A stretch of 64,000 nt of DNA. Origin: Phragmites australis. Taxonomy: Eukaryota > Streptophyta > Magnoliopsida > Poales > Poaceae. The translations under genes and the position numbers were made by a program. This document shows positions 9,430 to 21,700 of the stretch, in pieces (position 1 is the stretch's first letter; each line of letters starts with the position of its first letter). The stretch covers positions 7,571,501 through 7,635,500 of the forward strand of contig NC_084936.1 of assembly GCF_958298935.1 (NCBI RefSeq), in the 5' to 3' direction. The notes under the pieces were generated by a model, which was not told the DNA's origin, did not search any database, and saw only the letters and a program-made list of their open reading frames with translations.

Positions 9430-12400
9430 TGTCACACCCGGTTTTAACGGCCAAAATCAGATGAGGCTTATGTGTGCCTAGGATGTTCAACACACATAAG
9501 GACGTCACAGGTGAAGTAACAAAAGCAATACTTTTATTAAATAACGTTAAACTCTTACAGCAATTGACATATATTATCTTCTATGCAGATATCTGCAGCG
9601 GAACAGAAGCACTGGTGCCCAATAACATCGCAGGCAACCGACCGGGAGACACGCGCCTATAACGTCACAACCTCGTCTTGATAGTCTTCAACATCTTCAC
9701 TCACTGAGCAACAGCATACATGTCGCATGGTATAGGGAAAATAGCAAGTGTGAGCATATAGAGTACTCAGCAAGTGGGGGAAAGTAATGATATGCAGGCT
9801 TATATCATGAATAGACTAACAAATAGTATTTTTGCGTAAATGTGAGTAATGAAAACATATTTGAACTCAAAAGCATTAAACAATTATTAAGTGAATGTAA
9901 CCCAAACAATTCAGCATCCAGCATACAAGGCTCCCCACCTTGCACATCATAACCTTCTAGTACTCTCTGTACTATCACCAAAACCATCTAGTACTCCCTG
10001 TACCAGAACCATAACCACAACCATCTAGTACTCCCTGTACCAGAACCATAACCACAACCAAACTCATAACCACAACCCACTTATCATGTGAGGATCCAAG
10101 TCTCTCATATCCGTGAGCACGGCTGTTATAACAGTTTTACACTCTGCAGAGGTTGTCCAGCTTTCCTCACGAGTCAGTGAATTCCATGTTGCCGTGTTCG
10201 TGAAACACTTAACACACGCCAGTGGTGTGCCGCCAAGAATCACTGTATGACACTTTCCACTAACCAGAGACTAATCCAGTATGTGTCTGCCCACTAGGTT
10301 TCACCACCAGGCTTTACGCGAGCTAAGCTTCTACCCAGAAGCCCCCTTTTGTGCTGATCCAACACACACTGGATAGACTCTAATCAGTATGTCATGCCTT
10401 ACCCATATCAGCCTCGTGGTTGGTACGTTATTTCTTAGGTTGTCGCTCCACGAACCGGTCCTTACTTAGGTTACTTGAGCAAACACTAAACCAACATCAT
10501 AACCATGACAACCATCAAAACCACTTTGCTCAAGGCCTAAGGTTCCATGTTGCTAGACCATTAACTAGTTAACCACTATTGTTGCATATGTTCATTAGTC
10601 AAGTATATGACACTTCCTAATATCCCAAAAGCATGGCTAAGCAATCTACTCAATAAAGACATCTAACCATAAACCATCTAGGTTCCAAGGGATGATAAGG
10701 GAAAATCTAGGGAAAACACTAACATAGGTGACTACCCATCATATTGACACTGCATGCAATTTTATAAAACAAAACATTTAAAAACATAGGTTCAATATGA
10801 TCAAGGACACTTGCCTTTTTCCCAATGCTACTCAGTGTTGTCAAAATCTTGGTCTTGAAGTCCCTCGAACTGCTCCGGAACGTTATCGACTAATCGCGAG
10901 AACTACCGATAAACAACACAAAGGAAACACTAAGAACAACATACCAAACATCATTAAAACACGTTAAAAACACTATAGTTGGATAGGGATGATTTTAGGA
11001 ACATTTAGATGCAAGATTCGCCTAAATTGGAGTTAAGATGAAAAAAGAATGAGCTTTCGAGAGATGGATTAGACTGAAAAGAAAGACTAATTTACTAGAG
11101 TTATCTTCCTATGGGAAAAGAGTTTATTGTGCAATCATTGCGCTAGGCTTGACAACGTCATTGCGCAAGATTCAAGAAGTTTAGGGCAGACTAGACTTCA
11201 CTGACTAGGCTAAGGAGAATGATGTGGCGCTGACTTGGTATGCTATGCAAGTACCATCTTGGATTGAAGAAGGGATACACTAAGGTCTAGTCTCAACCAC
11301 TTATGATGGATCAAAAAGGCTGAAGGTTGCGCTTCTAGGTTTAGGATACTACTGGTCACTCTATGTAGCGGTGGTGGTTCGGGTTTCGTCGGAGATAGCG
11401 ATCGGGCACGTGGCCACAGACATTGATGCCGGCTTTAGTGGTGTTTTAGTGAAATGAGGGGAGCATAGAGTAGAACACGGAAAGACTAACTCAACGGTAT
11501 AGTTGGTTTTGGAAGGGGTCATCCAAGACAGTGGCAAAACAGCGATGACTGCTTCTAGGTTTGGTGGTGACTACGAATCGATGTAGGAACGAAGACGCTC
11601 GCGTTCCAGGAGATTGGCTATGAAATTTTGAGGAACCGTTTGAACAAGGATGTTCATATAACCCGGGAACACAATGCTATGGCATGGGTTTTGGAAGATC
11701 ATCCACTGAAAGGAAGAACGATCAGCATAGATGAAACGGGTGATGGCTGCGACATGCTGTGGTTGGCAATGGCGTCTTGGTTGTGTCGCTGCACAAACGG
11801 GGATGGGCTCCTAGGGTAACGTAGAAGAATCCATGGGACACACCGTGACATGGTTGGTGCATCCATACGGCTTTTGGATTGACGGGGGACGCAAATCCAA
11901 ATCCGGTGCGCGTGCAGAACACGTCCAGAAACCGGACAGCGGGTATGTCAACCTTGATTGCGATAGTTTGGCTAATCTACTGGCCAAACCGGTTGGTGAG
12001 GGCGTGGGGAACATCATGGGACATGCACCGGTGAAAGAGCTTGGTGATTTGACCTCTGGTCGGTCGGGAACATCGATGTCAATCGGCTACAGCGCGGCTG
12101 TCTCGCGGCTGTCCGCGACGGTGACGATCGTGGCGGCGTAGATCGGGCTTTGGCCGGGGCTAGAGCTTTGCTAGGGACTTAGTATGATGCTAAAACAGTA
12201 GTAAGGGATGAGAAGAAGGGGTCCTCACCTTAATTTGATGGTCGAGGAAGGAGGATTCACGGAGAAGACGACGTAGCGCATCACGGGCGGCGGCGGCGGC
12301 AGCTCCGGCGAGCAGCAGCGCTCCGGCGAAGCACGGACAGGGCAGCAGTGACTTCTAGGGCTTGGGGGTATGGAATAAGGGTAGGAGAGGGCGTGCAACT

Positions 12401-13494
12401 CATATATATAGGGCTAAGGGCGGCTGGATGAGGTGGAGTCCAAACCGAACACAAATTGGATTCGAGTTCGAGTCGGTTACGATTTTCTTTTTCGCAGCTC
12501 TGTATTCCAAGGATGATATCTTCATCGTCCGGACCTCAAATTGGACGTTTCTTAATTCTAAATTGTAGTAATCGAAAATATCTACAACTTTGGTAGTCAT
12601 TAGAACTTCTGAAAATGTCATCTTGATTTCCAAAAATACGTCACAAGATAAACTGTTTGAACTCGGACTTCTCTGCGCAGCACTGATTTCGGGGCCATAA
12701 CTCCCAGCTCCATTATCCAAAAGGTGACTTCCATAGTTTCAAATCAAAGCACTCGACGAGACCTACAACTTTGGTATTGTCAAGATTTGCATTTGAGGCT
12801 TGTTTGAACTCCAAAATGTCATGAGAAGATGAGGCTGTCCAGGACTCCGCAAAAATTTGTAGATTTCATGGATCCTTTGTTGGGTCATCTAGAAGACTTG
12901 GCTAAGGGTTTGGACTTGAGCAAGATTGAGCCCAAAGATACTTTAGGTATATCTAGGGTTTAGAAAAGAAACTTTTGCAGAGAAATTTGAATAGGGTTTG
13001 AATTTGAATTGAGTTTGGAGTGAATTTAGAGAAACAAAAAAGATGAGGTTGAACACGAATATGAGTAGATATAGAATTTGAATTTAGATTTGGGTAGAAT
13101 TTGAGAAAGAGGAGAGATTGACTTTAAACAAGGATTTGGATAAGATTTGAATTGACCTGGAGAAGGATCAGGTATAATCAAGGATTGAATAGATGATGAA
13201 TTCAAGGATTTTGAATTCCAACCATTAAGATCCTTAACTTATTCACTACTGAGTTTTGTAAAAACCTTTTCAAAATCTTTTTCACTCAAAACACCAAAGA
13301 GAAAGAAAATAAAAAGAACTCTAATGCATTTACCTAGCTCCTAGCAAAACTCAGCATGCAATGCGCACAAGATAATAACCTATATTGATTGATTGATTAA
13401 GAAAATAGGTTTTAAACCTATACTACTGGTGAAGCTATTCAATAATCTTGAAAAAATTTAGAAATTTGAGAAATCTGAAAATTAGGGTGTTACA
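9430..13494 (+). mobile_element. Solo LTR of a gypsy element (4,065 bp)
   Basis: Begins TGTCACACCC and ends GGGTGTTACA, and is flanked by a perfect GATGG duplication (9425-9429 and 13495-13499). There is no second LTR, no interior and no pol, so this is a solo LTR left by recombination between two LTRs. The end GGGTGTTACA is the same as in the Tekay-type element at 16329, which suggests a related chromovirus with very long LTRs and plus orientation. No gene is supported inside; the short ORFs are shadows. A 37 bp unit (ATCTAGTACTCCCTGTACC...) is repeated about three times at 9945-10060. Confidence 0.9.
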
Positions 13495-13499
13495 GATGG

Positions 13500-16328
13500 A
13501 AGACATTGAGAGATTTGTTACATCGAAGGTCAAACCAAGTCTATCATCTCTTGTTTGTAAATATTGTTTGTAGACTTTCTATTATGGCACTATTCCATGG
13601 TAGCTACTAGCATTGTGGCAGTATTCTCTGGAAATTAAAGTAGTACGAACTGATGCTAGTAGCTTAACTGATATTTGTTATTCATTTGAAGCTTAAGTAG
13701 CTTAACTGATATCTGTTATTCATTTTAGAAGTAGTATAAACTGATACTAGTATCAAGTTGAAAATTTGTAGCAAACATTGTTGCAAATGGTTATCAACTC
13801 TGAAGCATGCAACTTTCAGAATGAGTCATAGTGCAAGACAACCTAGGGATCAATCTACTTTTGACACCTGAAGAAAGGGGAACACAAATTTATTTTCTGT
13901 TATTTTGTTCAAAAGCAATTCATTTATAAATGGAAGGCCTTTTTTATGAATCTCATAAGCATATCTTACTTTTTATTACTCAGTTTGACTTTTTTTCTTC
14001 AAGTTGTGCAATCTGCTGAAACATTTTCCTTCTTCCTTTTTCAGAAAAAGAGGATGCTATCTCATGCTGTCAGCAAAGTTTGTATTGGTATCACAGAACT
14101 TGTGGGTAACTTTTTAGGAGAGATCTCTGAAATTATTGAAGGAGACAATCCCATTGATCAAGCTGAAACAATGTTTAGAAGATATAAGCAGACAAAAAAT
14201 AGCGAAGAAGAAAAAGATCATGACGATGAAACATCTTTGGATTCTGATTATCAAGAGGAATAAGGAGATGACGACGAAGATTATGAATCAAGCCAAGACA
14301 ATGTGAGTGATGAGGAGGAGCAGGATTCAGGGGCAGATGAAGATAGAGGAGTAGAAGATGAAGAATTGGGTTAGGAGGAGGGAAACCCAGATAATGATGA
14401 TGCAGGAAAAGGTCTAGATGAAAGTGTAGGTAATGAAGAGATTGAAGTTCCGCTTGTTCGGCGATCAAGGAGGAGCAAGGTTTTGGAATTAGGGCATGGT
14501 GAGCCTCACAAGGAGCATATAGAGGGTGACAATGTCCTTGCTAAAATGGAGCCAAGCCTTGGTCACGTGGCATCATCAATATTGCTAAAATCTGTCCTCA
14601 ACCTTTAGCTATCATCCCTAATCAAAATGCAACCAGAGAAGATGAGATAGTTTATCACCCAGATAAAGGAGTTGAAAAGAGCAAGTGGCCAAAGTTGAAG
14701 CTGCCCAAGAAATTTGGAATTTGATCAAACATTGGTACAAGAAACGCATGGGATTTCTCGCCCCTCGGTTGCAACATCATAAAGTTCATTGACATTGACT
14801 CACAACAAGGTGAAGCTGTAGATCAGTTTACAAAGAAAGGTGGCATGGTAGATTGTACCAAGGAAGTTCCTGCAGCAAAAGGTCTTCCACTTGAACAAGA
14901 CTTCTCTACACATAGCTGGTTAGATGATTTATCTTCTTAGTAGCTTAGAAGATACTGAAAGGCAGAGGCAAGATCGAATTGATGAGTCTTCTTCAAGGAC
15001 CATGAACATAGATGACAAATTTAGAGCAAGCATCCAAAGAAGCATTGAAGTGTCACTAATTGAAGACCTTCAAGACAAAACCCCAGCACTAAGTATTCGT
15101 GAACCTCCTAGTGGTGCAAGCACTTCTGGTATAGCTACTTTTGAACTTCAGCCAAAGAGGACATACAAGGTGCCAGCTGCATTACGGTCTCCAGATATCG
15201 ACTACAACAACAAGAATACTTTCAAGTGTAGTAAGGAAATATGCATGGTATACAATGTTGTGTGCCGAGCTAGTGGAAGGTCTACAAGGTCCAACCAAAG
15301 TTCCAGCCCAGAAAAGTATGTCATCTTCATTTTCATTGACCATATTCAGCATTATAACTGTCATATTTTTACAATCATTTATGCAGTTTTAATTATGCAT
15401 AAATAGCTTCGTTCGTGATACTTTTTGTGTTTTATTGTTTTGTGCAACCTTATTATCATCAACTACCTCGCCTTCTTTGCTAGTTTAGCTAATCTTTCAG
15501 AGTCTATTAGACCAACAGGAAAGCTACTGAACACTATTGCTGAAATTGGAATAGATGCACTGAATAATTTTGAGAGTGGGTACCGGATAAAACGAATAGT
15601 GCCATTAAGAATTGCTGTAAGTTTTTTTTGGTTTCTTCTTGAAATTATTGCATTTTTCTTTGCCTAAAATGCCATGACATGCTTTTTTCCTTCTCCTCTT
15701 GTTCATTCTACTTTTTTTCAATCATTTCAAACAATGCAGGTTGCACTTACTGTGTATTTCTTTTTACCAGACTTACCTGCAAGATGGTCAGCTGAACCAT
15801 GCTGAAGTCAAAAGGGCATTCTACAAATGTATAGAACATCTGGATCATTTTCAAATGGTTCATTATATGTTGCCTCCATTTTTTTCTATTTAATTATTAA
15901 GTACAAGAAGTATGTTACCAAGCTGTGTTGCTTATCATTTTGAGAAACAATATAGGTATTGTTCCCTTTCCTTTAAACATGGACACCAAACGGGCTGGAT
16001 GAAAAAGTTTGGCACTACTTTCTTTTGGTTTTGAACTAGCAGGCAAAGCGTTTTGAGGTGCTTGACTCCATGAGGTCTCTAAATGATGAAAAGCTAGTAA
16101 ATTGTTGTGCTACCCTTGTACAATGAATCAAGGAGTGTTGGGAAATATTCTACCCAGACACAAAGAAAAAAATAGACTCCTATGAACTGATAGACATTCA
16201 AGTACCTTTGCAGACCAATAAGTAAGTCGATACTATCACTTATATTTCCATCCTTTTATTTTTACTCTTGTCTGTTCAAATTGCGAATTCATGTGCTTTT
16301 TGTCAGCCAAGATTGTGGATTTCACATG
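13500..16328 (+). pseudogene. Ulp1-like (C48) cysteine protease gene in a MULE, degenerate and interrupted
   Basis: Multi-exon gene. Exons visible: 13500-13552; from about 14044 (after TTTTTCAG), a segment starting KKRMLSHAVSK followed by a long acidic Asp/Glu-rich linker to about 14480; about 14924-15315, with donor GTATGT; about 15505-15615; about 15772-15856; 16001-16222, with donor GTAAGT; and 16307-16328. The C48 signature is present: a Trp-His in VWHYFLLVLN (His at 16013-16015), Asp in FEVLDSM (16064-16066), and Gln-Asp-Cys in QDCGFHM (Cys at 16314-16316), so all three catalytic residues can be seen. Stops at 16037-16039 and 16124-16126, plus further stops in the linker (after DYQEE near 14263, near 14373), break it. 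The family removes SUMO-like modifiers; the role in transposons is unknown. The gypsy element at 16329 splits the Cys exon. Confidence 0.8.
16324..16328. repeat. Target-site duplication ACATG of the Tekay-type gypsy element
   Basis: ACATG directly precedes the LTR start and is repeated at 25766-25770 directly after the LTR end. The duplicated bases belong to the His-Met codons of the Ulp1 QDCGFHM motif. Confidence 0.95.
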
Positions 16329-18515
16329 TGTAATGCTGGTTTTTTGAGAAAGAAGGAAAAAAGAAAAGAAGAAAGAAAAGAGAGAGAGTTGACCAAAACT
16401 TTGACTTTTAATCCGTCGCTCGGATGACAGATCGGAGTCCGTGGTTGCGTTCATCTCGTCGAGACGAACCCATTTTGCTATTCATATGTCCGTTCCGGGC
16501 ACTCTGGAACCCGTAGCGAGCCCAATAAATTTAGACCGTCCGTTGTTTTGGAAAAAAAAATAAAAAAAAAGAGGATAAAGCCGGATGGGTCGGTCGTCAC
16601 CCCGACCCATCCAGAGTATTCGAGCCGTGACTCTCTCTCTCGTTTGTCTCTCTCTCTCTCACGAACACTCTCTCTCTCTCCTGCCGAGCCGCGCCCAGCT
16701 GCCGCGCCGGCTGCCTGCTCCGGCTGTCGCAGCCCGCCGCCGGCCACCGTGCGCCAGCTCCTGCTGCCGCGCCGGCCGCCTGCTTCGGCGCCGCCGCAGC
16801 CCTCCGCCGCAGCTCGCCGTCCGCCGTGCGCCCGCCGCCGCCGGCCGACGCTGCTGCCGCCGGCCACCACCGGCCCCGCCGCCGGCTGCCTCCCCCTCTC
16901 TCTCTCTGTTCTGCCGGGCGGCCAGAGCCCCGCCGGCCGAAGCGGCCAGCGCCAGGCAGAGGAAAAAGCCAGGAAGAAAGGAAGAAAGAGAAAGGAAAGA
17001 AGAAGGAAGAAAAGAAAAAAAAAGAAAGAAAAAGAAAAGGAAAAAAAAAAGAAAGAGAGAAAAGAAAAGAAAAAAAAAGAGAGGAAAAAAATTGGAAATT
17101 TTTGGATTTTCGTCGGACTCGTCATCAAATTTTCGAAGACGAATTTTCGGTAATATTCTGGACGTTTGTGGTTGGATTAAATCAACTCAGTTATTCGTGT
17201 CGTATCATTTCATGTGATCGATAGTTCGATTCTTTTTGATAACCGAGGTTGACTCGAAGATACGACATTTGAGTTGCAGTATTCAGTTCATCGAAGTGCA
17301 ATCCAAGTAATGAGGATTTTAGTTCAACCCTAAATTGGAAATAGTGTATCATTTCATGCGATACAGCTCTCTGTTCAATTGTCCTAAATGTCGGCGTAGA
17401 CGCGATGTTTTTCGACGTAGGGTTGACGCTTCATTAGTGTATGTGCTTCAAATGTGTTTTAGTGCTAATCACATACCTGTACAGGTGGTACCTCTTCTGG
17501 GCGGCCGTGATTTTTGCTTTGGATTCGTCGCTTTTGGTAAAAGGCAAGTAACTTGGGGGTGTGGTTCTATGCTATGTTTATATTCATGTCTTACTTCTTT
17601 TGCAAACAGAAATTGAAGTATATGGTTTTATTTTCAAATCCATTTAAATTATGGATGTCGTTGTTTTCGATTATTTAAATCGATGTTTTTCTTATTAATC
17701 TGGACTGTACCTTTATCTTCATGAAATCAGTTTGTCTTCATGAATCAGTTGTGGTTTTTATCATGAGCTATTCAAAAGAGAAATAAAGAATTGACGTCAA
17801 TTCACATGCATACATATGCATTTATGCACTTCATATGGTGATAAAGGCCGATCACTGCCATCGCGCGTGATTCGTACCGGTACATGGAGTTGCATGAGCT
17901 GTTGGCATCGTCCAACTCTCAAAAAATGGAGTTGCATCATGGCATTCATACATTTCTTTTTATGATATTTGGAGAATTCAGAATGCTGGGAGTTGAATGC
18001 CATGTTTTGTGGGAGACTGAGATTGAAGGTTGTCGTTTCTGTTTCAACGAAAATTCTGAAACAATAGTCTCTTAAAAAACCATGTGGTTTGTTCTGATTG
18101 CTGAAAGAAGAACGTTTTACTTCTAAATGCTTTTGTTTTAAGTGAGATGTGTTTATATACATAGCTGTTACTTGCTGAGCTTGTCTCACCCCCTGTTAAA
18201 TCTTTTACAGGTATGTTTAGTTGCTGACGTGCATGTCGGGGGATGGTTTTTGGTAGTTGCACGCACGTCCTCATCACAAAGCCGATAGTCTCCCGGTGTT
18301 TGAGTTGAGCTTTGTTGATGAGTTGCCGTTTGTTTTGGTATATGTTGTGGTGAGACGCTGGTAGCGTCGTGAAGGTGATATATAAATGTTGGTTATATCT
18401 GTTTTTGGCTGCCTGAGAACTTATCTTGTGGTCAGTTATACCACTCTACAGAGGAAATGCTGCCAAAATTTCCTATTTTCAAATATTTAGGCTCAGTTGG
18501 AAGTAGGGTGTTACA
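16329..18515 (+). repeat. 5' LTR of the Tekay-type element (2,187 bp)
   Basis: Starts TGTAATGCTGG and ends GGGTGTTACA. Contains (CT)n tracts at 16629-16682, a very GC-rich CCGCCG section (16683-16940), and an almost pure purine tract at about 16960-17095. The Lys/Arg- and Pro-rich ORFs across 16478-17224 follow from this composition and occur identically in the 3' LTR; they are not genes. Confidence 0.96.
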
Positions 18516-18518
18516 GCT

Positions 18519-18530
18519 TGGTATCAGAGC
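18519..18530 (+). other. Primer-binding site, tRNA-iMet
   Basis: TGGTATCAGAGC, three bases after the 5' LTR, is an exact match to the canonical initiator tRNA-Met complement used by plant chromoviruses. Confidence 0.93.
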
Positions 18531-18708
18531 CTAGGCTTTAGATCCTAGGTAATGGAATGACGAACCTGACACACATGCACATGTAGGATGGGAACGGGGT
18601 TGCATATCTTTTCATATGCCTTGTTCTGCTATATTCCCTTTCGTTTACTTGTTTGAAGTATGTTTGCAGTTAGTGCCTGCTTACTTACCAGTTGTGGTGT
18701 TTGTAGCT

Positions 18709-21700
18709 ATGCCGCCGAAGGTGCGAGGTCGTGGTCGAGGTACCGAGGCGGGTCGTAGTCGTACAGGAGCCCCAGGTCGTGGTGATGCCCAGTTATCGGC
18801 TGCTGAGGGTGAATCCTCTCAGACAGAAAGTATCAGTCAAGCGGAGCTGATGACCACTATGAAGGAAATACAAGAAGAGCTCAGAGCATTGAGGCAGGCT
18901 GTTCCAAATACTCCTGCTGCTGTTAGAGCTGTGGCACGTGAGATGCCTGAAGGGGGTGCTACTAGTGGTGTGTCGCTCCGTGAATGGGTCAGTATGAAAT
19001 TGGACTCTTTTGATGGATCAGGGACTCCAATTCAGGCTGCAGATTGGCTTGCTTATATAGAGATGCAGCTGGATGCTTTTGATGTGCTGCCTCGAGACAA
19101 GGTCAGATATGTGGTACAGTTGATGAAGGGAGAAGCCCAAATCTGGTGGAGAGGTGTACAGTCAGCCAGGACTGTTGCCCATGGAGATCTGACCTGGTCC
19201 GAGTTTGTCAGACAATTTGAGAGGAGATTCTATCCAGCCACTTTTCTGGATAAAATGCAAATTGATTTAAACAACTATACGCAAGGTCAGAAATCAGTGG
19301 CAGAATATGAAGTGGGTTTTAATCAAATTGTGCGCTTTGTACCTCATGTAGCCCACGATGATGCGGAGAAGGCCAGACGATTCAGGCAGGGTTTGAAGCC
19401 TTTTATTCGTCATGTGCTTGGTGCTTTTCCTGTTACAGATTTTCGTTCTATGGTTGAGCAGGCTTCTGGTGTTGAGCTGCAGCAATCTTACACTGATGAT
19501 ATTCGCAAGACCTCGGGAGCAGATCAGCATAAAGGGCCAGAAGAGAAGAGGAGTCGTTTTGGTGGTCCCATCCATAAGAAGTACAAGGGACAGCAACGTC
19601 ACCAACCATACCGTGGTGGATCCTCTCAGATGCATTCTCCAGGCACCAGTACCCAGTTCCGTACAGTGGTTAAACCCGGTTTTGGTTTGGTGTGTTTCAA
19701 GTGTGGTGACTCACATATGCAGAGTGAATGTTCTTGGAGAGGGAGTTGTTCAGTATGTGGTCGTCCCGGCCACAAAGATGTGGTGTGTCGCAGAAACCCA
19801 AACAGTCGCATCAGGTGGGAACCAGTATCTTCTTCATCTGGGGTTTCTTCTTCATCGAAGGGATCAGCACATGTTTTGGCTACTACTCCTGCTCCTACAG
19901 TCATCACTGGCCCGATGGCTCCACCGATGCAGTACTATCTTCCTTCTACAGTTCCCACTGGGCCTTACTGGACACATCAGCCTATGTTTCCTCAGGGGAC
20001 TTCTACACCGACACCACCGGTGGTTGGGGCATCTTCTTCCCACGAGGCAGGAACCTCTTCATCCCAGGCACCTCCTGGGTTATATACTTTACCTGGTGCT
20101 GAGACTGGAGGTCATAATGACGTGGTGACAGGTATCTTACCCGTGGACTCTTTTGATGCACATGTTTTATTTGATTCTGGAGCTAGCTTTTCATTTGTCT
20201 CGGTAGACTTCGTTAAACGAGCGAGACTATCAGTACAACAAATTGGGCAATCTGTGGTAGTTAACTCCCCCAGTGGTCTTATATCCAGTTCTTATGTCTG
20301 CCCGGGGTGTGTTATAAATATTGGAGACGAGGAATTCACAGCTAACTTGGTGATGATTAATCTAGAGTCCTTCGATGTTATTCTTGGTATGGATTGGCTT
20401 GCCCAGTACCAAGCCATTATCTCTTGTTCTTTGAGAATCATCACCTTGCGAGCTCCATCAGGAGTGGAGATTGTTTTCCAAGGGAAGGCCTTGCCATATA
20501 CACTTTCCATGTTGTGCAGGATTTTCCCTAACCGAAGGATGTGGAAATCTGGTGCTCTTTGGTCATTGGTTGAAGGGCAGGATGTCACTCTACGTGTGGA
20601 AGATATCTCAGTAGTGTGTCGTTATCCTGATGTGTTTCCTAGTGAGCTTCCAGGATTGCCTCCTGAACGAGAAACAGTCTTCCGTATTGAGTTGATTCCA
20701 GGTACACAACCTATTTATAAGACTCCGTACCGAATGGCTCCAATGGAACAAATGGAATTGAAGAAGCAATTGGATGAACTCCTTGCTAAGGGATTTATCA
20801 GACCGAGTACGTCGCCTTGGGCTGCCCCTGTTTTATTTGTGGAAAAGAAAGATGGCACAAAAAGGCTTTGTGTGGATTATCGGGCGCTTAATCAAGTGAC
20901 AATCAAAAACAAATATCCTCTACCTCGTATTGATGATCTTTTTGATCAGTTGAGGGGTGCTATGATATTTTCGAAGATTGATTTGCAATCAGGTTATCAT
21001 CAATTGCGAATCCGAGATGAGGATATTGAGAAGACGGCTTTCAATACAAGGTATGGGCATTTTGAATATGTAGATATGTCTTTTGGACTAACGAATGCCC
21101 CTGCTGTTTTTATGGAAGCCATGAACCGGATGCTCCATGAATATCTGGATGTCTTTGTGGTGGTTTTCATCGATGATATATTAATTTATTCCAAGTCAAA
21201 AGAGGAACATGAGGTGCATCTCAGTCTGGTGTTGGAGGCTCTTCGGAAGAATAAATTTTATGCGAAGCTAAAGAAATGTGCCTTTTGGCTCGAAGAAGTC
21301 GGATTTCTTGGGCATGTCATTAATCAACATGGTATTACTGTGGACCCAAAGAATGTTGCTGCAGTAATAGAATGGCAAAGACCATCTAATGTGACAGAGA
21401 TTCGAAGTTTTCTTGGACTAGCTGGCTATTACCGGCGCTTCGTACAAGACTTCTCCATTATAGCAAAGCCTATGACTAGACTTACTCAAAAGGGTATTCC
21501 ATTTGTATGGACTGATGATTGTGAGGTCAGTTTCCAAACCTTAAAGAATAAGTTGGTGAATGCTCCTATTTTGGCTTTGCCCGAGAGTGGTAAGCGTTTC
21601 ACAGTATACACTGATGCTTCTCGGATTGGGCTTGGCTGTGTGCTTATGCAAGAAGGTCGGGTAATTGCATATGCTTCCAGACAATTGAAGACTCATGAAC

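Noticed and set aside
9430..13494. Genes inside the 4 kb stretch between GATGG duplications
   Set aside because: Only short frames without domains. The boundaries and TSD show that this is one solo LTR.
16478..17224. Overlapping long ORFs rich in Lys/Arg, Ser/Leu or Pro on both strands in the Tekay LTR
   Set aside because: They are produced by the CT, CCG and purine tracts and occur identically in both LTRs (also 23729-24474). There is no conserved domain.
17797..18277. Short ORFs repeated at 17797-18277 and 25047-25527
   Set aside because: They are identical only because they lie in the two copies of one LTR. No protein family is recognised.
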